Assembly (NCBI GenBank): GCA_964476835.1
Contig: CAYZCE010000047.1
Coordinates: 1 to 6,020, forward strand
Origin: PALSA-926 sp964476835
GTDB lineage: Bacteria > Pseudomonadota > Alphaproteobacteria > Micavibrionales > UBA2020
Length of the DNA stretch: 6,020 nt
Direction: 5' to 3'
The translations under genes and the position numbers were made by a program. Position 1 is the first letter of the stretch. Every line of letters begins with the position of its first letter. The notes under the pieces are model-generated. The model did not search any database. It had not been told where the DNA came from and saw only the letters and a program-made list of their open reading frames with translations. Shown here one piece after another: positions 1-5,370 of this stretch.

Positions 1-754
1 CAGCCGCAAGCCCGACAACCCGTCCATCACCCGCGACGTGGCGGGCGAAGGCGCTCAGCACGCGCTGCTGAAGCCGATGGAAGGCACCCTCGCCTCCGTC
101 CCGCCCCAAGGCGGCCGCAAGCACCCGCAGCAGGAATTCCTGCAAGTGGACACCACCAACATCCTCTTCATCTGCGGGGGCGCTTTCGCCGGCGTCGAGA
201 AGATCGTCTCGCGCCGTCACAACAGCTCCACCAGCATCGGCTTCGGCGCCAAGGTTTCCGGCCCCGACGAACGCCGCCCCGGCGAGATCATGCGCGACCT
301 GCAGACGGAAGATCTGCTGAAGTTCGGCCTGATCCCCGAATTCATCGGCCGCCTGCCCGTCCTTGCGACGCTGGACGACCTCGATGAAAAGGCGCTGATC
401 TCGATCCTGGTCGAGCCGAAGAACGCGCTGACCAAGCAATATGCCCGCCTGTTCGAACTGGAAGGCGTCAAGCTGACCTTCCAGGAAGATTCGCTGGTCG
501 AAATCGCCAAGCGTGCGATCGAACGTAACACCGGCGCGCGCGGCCTGCGCTCGATCATCGAGGGCGCCCTGCTCGACACGATGTTCGAAGTCCCCGGCCT
601 CGAAGGCGCGGAAGAAGTCGTCGTCAAGGGCGAGAACATCATCAACAACACCTCGCCGATGATCGTCTTCTCCGACAAGAAAAAGGCTGCCGCCAAGGAA
701 GGCAAGGAAAAAGAAGGCAAGAAGAAGAAAGACGACGCAGACGCCGTCGCGTAA
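1..754 (+). CDS. clpX: ATP-dependent Clp protease ATP-binding subunit ClpX, 3' part (5' end outside window)
   Basis: ClpX is the AAA+ unfoldase that feeds substrates to the ClpP peptidase in the cytoplasm. The reading frame is open from base 2 and gives 250 residues to a TAA stop, roughly the last 60% of a usual ClpX. The zinc-binding domain, Walker A and Walker B are off the left edge. Visible landmarks are the SRKPDNPSITRDV stretch at the left edge, the RKH pore loop (116-124) inside PPQGGRKHPQQEF, the sensor-1 region NILFICGGAF, the IGF loop that docks on ClpP (236-244), the segment DLLKFGLIPEFIGRLPV, and the sensor-2 GAR motif (533-541). The IGF tripeptide argues for a ClpP-partnered ClpX and against HslU or another AAA+ protein. 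Oddities are LLKPMEGT, where most ClpX proteins I recall have a hydrophobic residue in place of Pro, and a Lys/Glu/Asp-rich tail from about 677 to the stop. A GTG at 38 is internal and is not the start. Confidence 0.97.
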   Translation, partial: SRKPDNPSITRDVAGEGAQHALLKPMEGTLASVPPQGGRKHPQQEFLQVDTTNILFICGGAFAGVEKIVSRRHNSSTSIGFGAKVSGPDERRPGEIMRDLQTEDLLKFGLIPEFIGRLPVLATLDDLDEKALISILVEPKNALTKQYARLFELEGVKLTFQEDSLVEIAKRAIERNTGARGLRSIIEGALLDTMFEVPGLEGAEEVVVKGENIINNTSPMIVFSDKKKAAAKEGKEKEGKKKKDDADAVA

Positions 755-774
755 TCTTTACTGACCTGCTCAAG

Positions 775-807
775 AAAAAGGCCGCCTCTTGCAGGCGGCC
801 TTTTTTT
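775..807. terminator. Rho-independent terminator of clpX, probably bidirectional
   Basis: A GC-rich stem of 8 bp (GGCCGCCT at 780-787 with AGGCGGCC at 793-800) has a 5-nt loop. It is followed by seven T on the plus strand (801-807) and preceded by five A (775-779), which become a T run on the minus strand. It starts 20 nt after the clpX stop. On the minus strand it lies downstream of the methyltransferase gene, so it could stop transcription from both sides. The fold was worked out by eye. Confidence 0.9.
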
Positions 808-821
808 ATTCCCTTTATTGT

Positions 822-887
822 CATCCTGAGCGTAGCGAAGGATCCCGCGACTCATAAGCTATGGGATCCTTCGCTACGCTCAGGATG
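822..887. repeat. Perfect 25-bp inverted repeat with 16-nt spacer in a convergent junction
   Basis: The left arm (822-846) begins CATCCTGAGCGTAGCGAAGG and the right arm (863-887) is its exact reverse complement; the spacer is 847-862. The element lies between the clpX terminator and the stop codon of the convergent methyltransferase gene. From memory, near-identical CATCCTGAGCG...GAAGGATC palindromes are scattered between genes in many bacterial genomes, so this is probably one copy of an interspersed palindromic (REP-like) family. Copy number cannot be judged from one window. It could also fold in the 3' end of the minus-strand transcript and protect or terminate it. Confidence 0.88.
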
Positions 888-900
888 GAAAAGGGTGAGA

Positions 901-1524
901 TCAGAAAACCCCCGGCACCAGACGCCAGCGGGTATTGGTCATGTATTCGGCGTAGACGGGATCGCGCGACAGCAGGCGTTCTTCCGCGTGGATGCGCAGG
1001 ATCATGCAGAGGGTGAAGGCGGCATAGACGGCGATGTTGGATATCGTCGGGTTCTGCACGACGAACATCAGGTAGGCGACCGTATAGCCTGCATAGATCG
1101 GGTGGCGCACGTAGCGGTACAGGCCTGCCCGCTTGACGCCGCGGTTGGCGGGAATGATGCCGAGGCTGCGGTTGAGGCTCAAGGTGCCGATGATCGACAC
1201 GAAGGTGGCGCACAGCTGAATGAACAGCACGGGCGACACGTCATGCATCATCTCGCCGGGCCGCAGGAACAGCGGCAGGCAGGTCGTGGCGATGGCGATG
1301 AACCAGTCGTAGGGCTTGTTGCTGACGTCCTTGGGCATGTGGCGGATCAGGAAGAACACGATGAACAGCGTTTCCTGCGTGAGGAACAACAGGCTGCTCA
1401 GGCGGCCATTCTTGTCCCAGTCCAGCGCGAGGTGGTAGGCCAAAAAGGCATAGAGTGCCGCCGCGAGGACATTGATCGCCTTTTCCAACAGTGCGTTCTT
1501 CGACATGCGCCCTTTTTTCGTCAT
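901..1524 (-). CDS. Membrane methyltransferase of the ICMT/PEMT (isoprenylcysteine carboxyl methyltransferase-like) family
   Basis: This 207-residue integral membrane protein probably transfers a methyl group from S-adenosylmethionine to a lipid-like or small hydrophobic substrate. The family signature is at the C-terminal end: GLYRYVRHPIYAGY (residues 134-147) with the RHPxY core, then RIHAEERLL (177-185) with the paired Glu, and a tail with Tyr191, Tyr194 and Trp200. About five or six hydrophobic segments are visible, near residues 15-34, 46-61, 73-87, 96-117, 146-157 and 162-177. The chosen ATG at 1524 overlaps the TGA of the upstream synthetase gene as ATGA, so the two are probably translationally coupled. 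An ATG at 1506, with AAGGG a few bases upstream, would give 201 residues and is an equal contender. Bacterial family members rarely have a known substrate, and true prenylcysteine methylation is not expected here. Family call firm, substrate unknown. Confidence 0.82.
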   Translation of the reverse strand: MTKKGRMSKNALLEKAINVLAAALYAFLAYHLALDWDKNGRLSSLLFLTQETLFIVFFLIRHMPKDVSNKPYDWFIAIATTCLPLFLRPGEMMHDVSPVLFIQLCATFVSIIGTLSLNRSLGIIPANRGVKRAGLYRYVRHPIYAGYTVAYLMFVVQNPTISNIAVYAAFTLCMILRIHAEERLLSRDPVYAEYMTNTRWRLVPGVF

Positions 1525-2864
1525 ACGTTCAGCAGCAGGTTCTCGCGTTCCCACGAGCTGATGACGGCGTTATAAGCCTTGAACTCGGTTTCCTTGATGC
1601 CGACAAGGGTCTTGATGAACTGCTCGCCCAGCACTTCCTGCAGCGGCTTGCTCGATTTGAACTTCTTGAGCGCGTCGTGGATGTGGGTGGAGAGCGCGTG
1701 GCCCTTTTTATAGGCGTTGCCCTTGATCTGTTCCGACGGCTCGGCTTCCTCGATCAGGCCGAGCAGGCCGCAGGCCATCAGCGATGCGATGACAAGGTAC
1801 GGATTGCCGTCCGCGCCCGGCAGGCGATTTTCGATGCGGCGGTTCTCGGGCTTCGAGACCGGCACGCGCAAACCGGCGGTGCGGTTGTCGACGCCCCATT
1901 CGACGTTGATCGGGCTGTCGGTTTCCTTGTGGCCGAAGCGGCGGTAGGAGTTCACGTTCGACGCGAACATCGGCAGGCTGCTCGGCAGGTAGCGTTGCAG
2001 GCCGCCGACGAAGTTGCGGAACAGCTTGGTGTCGCTGCCGTCGTCGTTGGAGAAGACGTTGCGGCCGGTTTCCTTGTCCACCATGCTCATGTGGACGTGC
2101 ATGGCCGAGCCGGGCTGGCTCTGCATCGGCTGCGCCATGAATGTGGCGTAGACGCCGTGGCGCATCGCCACTTCGCGCGCGGTGCGCTTGAAGAGGAAGG
2201 CCTGGTCGGCGACTTCGAGAGGGTCGCCGTGGTTGAAGTTGACCTCGATCTGCGCCGCGCCGGCTTCATGGCTCAGCGTGTCGATGTCGATGTCCTGCGC
2301 TTCGCAGTAATCGTAGACGTCCTCGAAGATAGGGTCGAATTCGTTGACGGCATCGATGCCGTAGGCCTGGCGCCCGCTCTCGCGGCGGCCCGAGCGGCCG
2401 ACCGGCGGGATCAGCGGGATGTCGGGGTCGGTGTTGACGGAGACGAGGTAGAATTCCAGCTCCGGCGCGACCACGGCCTTCCAGCCGCGCTTGTCGTATT
2501 CGGCGATGATCTTCTTGAGCAGGTAGCGCGACGAGAACGGCACCGGGGTGTCGTCGGCATAATAGGCGTCGCAGATGATCTGCGCGGTCGGCTCCTTGTA
2601 CCACGGCACGAGGCGCACGGTGTTGTTGTCGGGCTTCATGTAGACGTCGCCGAGCGACGGGCTCATGAGGTCGGCGTCCGGGTAGTCGCCGGTGACTGTC
2701 TGGACGAAGACGGATTCAGGCAGCGGCATGCCCCGCTCGCGCAGGATGCGCAGCAGCTTCTCGGCCGGGATGATCTTGCCGCGCGCGATGCCCGACATGT
2801 CGGGAACAAGGCACTCGACTTCGGTGATCTTGTGCTCGCGGACGAATTCTTCTAACCTGTCCAT
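1521..2864 (-). CDS. Glutamine synthetase family protein, PuuA-like (gamma-glutamyl-amine synthetase)
   Basis: This cytoplasmic ATP-dependent ligase of 447 residues probably joins glutamate through its gamma-carboxyl to an amine. In E. coli the related PuuA makes gamma-glutamylputrescine. Glutamine synthetase motifs appear in order: PELEFYLV (134-141), HEAG (199-202) leading to QIEVN (205-209), GSAMHVHMS (252-260), NVNSYRRF (303-310), NRTAGLRVP (327-335) and NRLPGADGNPYL (346-357). The C-terminal end resembles PuuA, and I do not see the NLYDLPPEE-type adenylylation segment of nitrogen-assimilating GlnA. The start at 2864 (MDRLEEFV) gives a normal N-terminus. An in-frame ATG at 2894 would add ten residues and run into the start codon of the divergent oxidase. 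It is divergent from a PuuB-like oxidase, which supports the amine-catabolism role, and it is coupled to a membrane methyltransferase downstream. The substrate could be putrescine, another polyamine, ethanolamine or a different amine. Confidence 0.9.
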   Translation of the reverse strand: MDRLEEFVREHKITEVECLVPDMSGIARGKIIPAEKLLRILRERGMPLPESVFVQTVTGDYPDADLMSPSLGDVYMKPDNNTVRLVPWYKEPTAQIICDAYYADDTPVPFSSRYLLKKIIAEYDKRGWKAVVAPELEFYLVSVNTDPDIPLIPPVGRSGRRESGRQAYGIDAVNEFDPIFEDVYDYCEAQDIDIDTLSHEAGAAQIEVNFNHGDPLEVADQAFLFKRTAREVAMRHGVYATFMAQPMQSQPGSAMHVHMSMVDKETGRNVFSNDDGSDTKLFRNFVGGLQRYLPSSLPMFASNVNSYRRFGHKETDSPINVEWGVDNRTAGLRVPVSKPENRRIENRLPGADGNPYLVIASLMACGLLGLIEEAEPSEQIKGNAYKKGHALSTHIHDALKKFKSSKPLQEVLGEQFIKTLVGIKETEFKAYNAVISSWERENLLLNV

Positions 2865-2892
2865 AGTTTCAAACCCATTTTTTGTTAAAGCC
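2865..2892. promoter_or_regulatory. 28-bp divergent intergenic region between synthetase and oxidase genes
   Basis: This short AT-rich stretch, which includes a run of six T, is the only non-coding DNA between the two divergent start codons. It is too short to hold two complete non-overlapping promoters, so at least one -35 region must lie inside the neighbouring gene, or the real promoters lie further inside. I see no convincing -10 hexamer or Shine-Dalgarno sequence for either gene here. Confidence 0.5.
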
Positions 2893-4176
2893 ATGTCCCA
2901 CGCGGAAACGTCGAAAAGCGGTAAAGTGAACCACTCCTGGTACGCAGCCACGGTGAACAGACGCCTTCAGACTCTAGGCGGGCTACAGGGTGAAATCAAC
3001 TGCGATGTTTGCGTGATTGGTGCCGGTTTTACTGGACTTTCCGCGGCTTATGAACTGTCGCGGCGCGGGTATTCTGTCACCTTGATCGAGGCAAACACTG
3101 TCGCCTCAATGGCTTCGGGGCGCAACGGCGGGCACCTGTTGCGCGGTTATAGCAAATCTCCGAGCGGACTCGATGCCGCATCGGTGAAGACGATGTGCGA
3201 TCTTACTCTGGAAACTTTTGACGAGATCGTCGCGCGCATCGAGCGGCACAAGATCGCGTGCGACCTCCGCTTCGGCGCGGTCACGGCGGGCTTGAACCAA
3301 AAGCATGGCGATGCGCTCAAGTTTGAGATCGATGAATGGGCCGCGATGGGCCATACAGAATTAAAGTATCTTGATAAAGATGGCATCCAAGGCTTTGTTA
3401 AAGGCAATCATTATGTCTGCGGCATGCACGATCCGCGCGGCGGGCATTTCCATCCGCTCAACTACGCGCTCGGTCTCGCGCAGGCGGCGCAGGATGCGGG
3501 CTGCAGGATTTACGAGAACACGCGCGCGTTGGCCGTCGAGCCGGGATCCCCTGCCCGCGTCGTGACGGAGAACGGCGCCATCAAGGCGTCCTTCGTCATC
3601 ATCGGCGGCTACATCGAGCTCAAGGGCGCCGAGGCGGCCAACCGCAAGGTCATCGGCGGCACCGCGCACATGATCGCGACCGAGCCTCTGCCCGATCCCC
3701 AGGCGTTTATTCCGCAAAACGTCTCGGTCACCGACGCCAATTTCCTGATGAACTATTTCCGCCTGTCGTCCGACAACCGCATCCTCTTCGGCGGCACCTG
3801 CAACTATAGCGCACTGGAGCTGCCGATGCAGAGCCAGATCGTCAAGCAACGGCTGGTCGAGGTGTTCCCGGCGCTCAAGGATATCCGCATCGATTATTTC
3901 TGGGGCGGGCTGCTCGACTTCACCGCCAACCGCCTGCCCCACCTCGGCCGCCTTGCGCCCAATGTCTTCTTCGCTCATGGCTTCTCCGGCCACGGCATCA
4001 TCCCGGGAAGCCTCGCGGGGCAAGTGATGGCCGAGGCGGTCGCTGGCACCGCCGAGCGCTTCGACGTCTTCGCGCGCATCCGCCACATGCCTTTCGTCGG
4101 CGGGGACCTGCTGAAGCAGCCCCTTTTTGTTCTCGGCATGGTGTGGTATCGTCTGCGGGATTTCCTGTCGAACTAA
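2893..4176 (+). CDS. FAD-dependent oxidoreductase, PuuB-like (gamma-glutamyl-amine oxidase, DAO family)
   Basis: This 427-residue flavoprotein of the D-amino-acid-oxidase fold probably oxidises the C-N bond of a gamma-glutamylated amine. E. coli PuuB turns gamma-glutamylputrescine into the aldehyde with O2 as acceptor. The N-terminus has the PuuB-style lead HSWYAAT (14-20) and then a Rossmann FAD site: DVCVIGAGFTGLSAAYEL with GAGFTG at 43-48 and the ribose-binding Glu66 at the end of the second strand. SGRNGG (75-80) follows, as in PuuB. Near the C-terminus, NRLPHLG (346-352) and GHGIIPGSLAG (366-376) fit the second FAD-contacting region. The open frame extends upstream to 2692, but that part is antisense to the synthetase gene, and the ATG at 2893 gives the family's usual N-terminus. 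A 7Fe ferredoxin gene starts 15 nt after the stop, so the two are probably one transcript. Third-position GC is patchy along the gene. Confidence 0.9.
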   Translation: MSHAETSKSGKVNHSWYAATVNRRLQTLGGLQGEINCDVCVIGAGFTGLSAAYELSRRGYSVTLIEANTVASMASGRNGGHLLRGYSKSPSGLDAASVKTMCDLTLETFDEIVARIERHKIACDLRFGAVTAGLNQKHGDALKFEIDEWAAMGHTELKYLDKDGIQGFVKGNHYVCGMHDPRGGHFHPLNYALGLAQAAQDAGCRIYENTRALAVEPGSPARVVTENGAIKASFVIIGGYIELKGAEAANRKVIGGTAHMIATEPLPDPQAFIPQNVSVTDANFLMNYFRLSSDNRILFGGTCNYSALELPMQSQIVKQRLVEVFPALKDIRIDYFWGGLLDFTANRLPHLGRLAPNVFFAHGFSGHGIIPGSLAGQVMAEAVAGTAERFDVFARIRHMPFVGGDLLKQPLFVLGMVWYRLRDFLSN

Positions 4177-4177
4177 C

Positions 4178-4184
4178 GAAAGAG
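4178..4184 (+). promoter_or_regulatory. fdxA: Ribosome binding site for the TTG-started ferredoxin
   Basis: The purine run GAAAGAG lies 7 nt before the TTG at 4192, within the 15-nt gap after the oxidase stop. It supports the unusual start, which is also fixed by the conserved N-terminal residues. Confidence 0.55.
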
Positions 4185-4191
4185 CGCCGCC

Positions 4192-4533
4192 TTGACCTAC
4201 GTCGTCACCGATGTCTGCATCCGCTGCAAATATACCGATTGCGTCGAAGTCTGCCCCGTCGATTGCTTCTACGAGGGCGAGAACATGCTGGTCATCAACC
4301 CCGACGAGTGCATCGACTGCGGCGTTTGCATCCCCGAATGCCCGATCGACGCCATCGTCACCGACATCGACCCGCGCGCCGAGCCGTTCCTTGAGTTGAA
4401 TCGCGAATGGTCGACCAACGGCAAGTGGCCCAACCTCACGCGCAAGAAACCCGCGATGGACAATGCCGCGGCCTACGACAAAGCGCCGGGCAAGATGATG
4501 TATTTCAGCCCCGAACCGGGAACAGGCGATTAA
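4192..4533 (+). CDS. fdxA: 7Fe ferredoxin [3Fe-4S][4Fe-4S], FdxA type, with TTG start
   Basis: This small soluble electron carrier has 113 residues, the normal size for the Azotobacter FdI/FdxA class. All cluster ligands are visible. By alignment from memory to FdI, Cys9, Cys17 and Cys50 bind the 3Fe-4S cluster and Cys21, Cys40, Cys43 and Cys46 bind the 4Fe-4S cluster. Cys12 and Cys25 match the two conserved non-ligand cysteines. CKYTDCVEVCPVDCFYEGE and CIDCGVCIPECP are the hallmark blocks. The start must be the TTG at 4192, because the conserved TYVVTD begins immediately after it and the next Met is at residue 32. GAAAGAG at 4178-4184 stands 7 nt upstream as a ribosome site. The spacing of 15 nt from the oxidase gene suggests co-transcription. 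The rare TTG start may hold down expression. The electron partner is unknown. Confidence 0.95.
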   Translation: MTYVVTDVCIRCKYTDCVEVCPVDCFYEGENMLVINPDECIDCGVCIPECPIDAIVTDIDPRAEPFLELNREWSTNGKWPNLTRKKPAMDNAAAYDKAPGKMMYFSPEPGTGD

Positions 4534-4551
4534 TTTAGCCGAGCGCGGGAC

Positions 4552-4618
4552 AATCCCTCATCCTCCCCATGCTTCGCATGGGTCCCCACCCTCTCCCTAC
4601 GGGAGAGGGTGAGGGATT
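4552..4618. repeat. Cloverleaf-like palindromic element in a convergent junction
   Basis: Three nested pairings can be read. The outer stem pairs AATCCCTCA (4552-4560) with TGAGGGATT (4610-4618). An inner hairpin has CCCATGC (4566-4572) with GCATGGG (4576-4582). A second has ACCCTCTCCC (4588-4597) with GGGAGAGGGT (4601-4610) and shares one base with the outer stem. It fills most of the gap between the ferredoxin stop (4533) and the stop of the convergent GNAT gene, whose TAA overlaps the last base. From memory, CCCTCTCCC...GGGAGAGGG palindromes recur between genes in many proteobacteria, so this is likely an interspersed repeat. It has no T run, so it is not a classical terminator, although it may fold in both 3' ends. 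Confidence 0.82.
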
Positions 4619-5337
4619 TAGGGCTTCAGCGAGTTCAAACCCTTTTGCAGGTCCGGCGTCTTCGGGTTTCCGAGGTCCTTGCCGGCGAGCATCTGCAATT
4701 CATTCTTGAACTGCGAGACCAGCGTGGAGCGGCTGAAGTCGAATTCGTATTCCTCGCCGGTTTTGGCGTTCTTGACGATCGGGTTGGCCAGGCTGTCGAG
4801 GATGTTCTGCGCGATGGAGGGCATGACTTCCGCGCCCATCTGGAACCATTCGACCGTCTGCGTCTTGCCGCCCGGCGCGATGGTCGCGTTGACTTTCTGC
4901 TCCAGTTCGGCGGGGATGTCGTAGAGCGTCGCGCCGAGCTTGGTGAAGACGTGGCGCGAGTGGCTGTTGGCATCGACGATCTCAAGCACGAAGCGGTCCT
5001 GCGGCGGCTCGAACAGCCAGCCGTTGAGGATCGTCGCGCTGATCAGCGTCTTGGCAAGGCCGATGCCGTCGAGCTGCACGCGCACGGAGCCGATTTCGGA
5101 CCACATATGGGTTTCCTGCCCGTTCGCGCCCGTCTTGGTGATGGGGTACGTGATGGCGGCGGCGACGATGTTGTCGTCCTCGTCGTGGATGATGGTGATG
5201 GCGCCCGAGGCGATGCGTTCCTTCCACACGTTGGGGTCGCGCTGGAATACGAACTGGTGCTTGTTCTGCGCATAGAAGTCGAAGACGGCTTGTTCGTCCT
5301 GCGTCGTCGCGGTGCGTACGTAAAGCTTTTTAGCCAT
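4618..5337 (-). CDS. GNAT-fold acetyltransferase-like protein with C-terminal extension
   Basis: This 239-residue protein, probably cytoplasmic, has a GNAT (N-acetyltransferase) fold in its first about 140 residues. The acetyl-CoA pyrophosphate loop is visible as Q88-L-D-G-I-G93, which fits the [RQ]xxGx[GA] signature, within VRVQLDGIGLAKTLIS. The typical later strand and helix follow as VLEIVDANSHSRHVFTKLGATLYD (in pieces, 117-140). The N-terminal VRTATTQDEQAVFDFY is a normal GNAT opening. Residues from about 141 to 239 form an extension I cannot assign; it is rich in polar residues and includes EEYEFDFSRSTLVSQF. The start at 5337 is supported by AGGGG five nt upstream. The frame stays open to 5709, but that part is antisense to the small gene at 5371. 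The gene is divergent from that HTH-like gene over a 33-bp gap. Substrate unknown; the fold call is good but no pathway is indicated. Confidence 0.75.
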   Translation of the reverse strand: MAKKLYVRTATTQDEQAVFDFYAQNKHQFVFQRDPNVWKERIASGAITIIHDEDDNIVAAAITYPITKTGANGQETHMWSEIGSVRVQLDGIGLAKTLISATILNGWLFEPPQDRFVLEIVDANSHSRHVFTKLGATLYDIPAELEQKVNATIAPGGKTQTVEWFQMGAEVMPSIAQNILDSLANPIVKNAKTGEEYEFDFSRSTLVSQFKNELQMLAGKDLGNPKTPDLQKGLNSLKP

Positions 5338-5370
5338 TTGATCCCCTGATATTTCGGTTATACTAGCAAA
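5338..5370. promoter_or_regulatory. Compact divergent promoter with overlapping -10 hexamers
   Basis: On the plus strand TATACT (5359-5364; 5 of 6 matches to TATAAT) ends 6 nt before the ATG at 5371, with TTGATC (5338-5343) 15 nt upstream as a weak -35. On the minus strand TATAAC (5362 down to 5357; 5 of 6 matches) points toward the GNAT gene, ahead of its AGGGG ribosome site (5347 down to 5343). The two -10 hexamers share four bases. The plus-strand -35 would sit between the GNAT start codon and its ribosome site. All of this is read by eye. Confidence 0.55.

Noticed and set aside
217..855. Minus-strand open frame antisense to clpX
   Set aside because: clpX is certain on the plus strand; the antisense product is Ser/Arg/Pro-rich, crosses the terminator and reads into the inverted repeat.
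895..1575. Plus-strand open frame across the methyltransferase gene
   Set aside because: His/Asp/Gln-rich composition with no motif; the minus-strand frame carries clear membrane segments and family motifs.
1491..2855. 454-codon plus-strand open frame antisense to the glutamine synthetase family gene
   Set aside because: The minus-strand frame has every glutamine synthetase motif. The antisense product is a low-complexity string rich in Val, Asp, Arg and Ala, typical of the shadow of a GC-rich gene.
3361..4086. Minus-strand 241-codon open frame antisense to the FAD oxidoreductase
   Set aside because: Shadow of the GC-rich oxidase gene, with no recognisable domain.
4143..4394. Plus-strand frames overlapping the ferredoxin (4143-4394 and 4211-4399)
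   Set aside because: Arg- or Ser/Thr-rich shadows of the ferredoxin gene, whose nine cysteines fix the true frame.
4552..4618. tRNA-like gene suggested by the cloverleaf
   Set aside because: Only two internal hairpins, with 3-nt loops, no anticodon loop of seven and no T-arm consensus.
4609..5349. Plus-strand 246-codon open frame antisense to the GNAT gene
   Set aside because: Arg/Asp/Val-rich shadow; the GNAT QxxGxG motif and ribosome site are on the minus strand.
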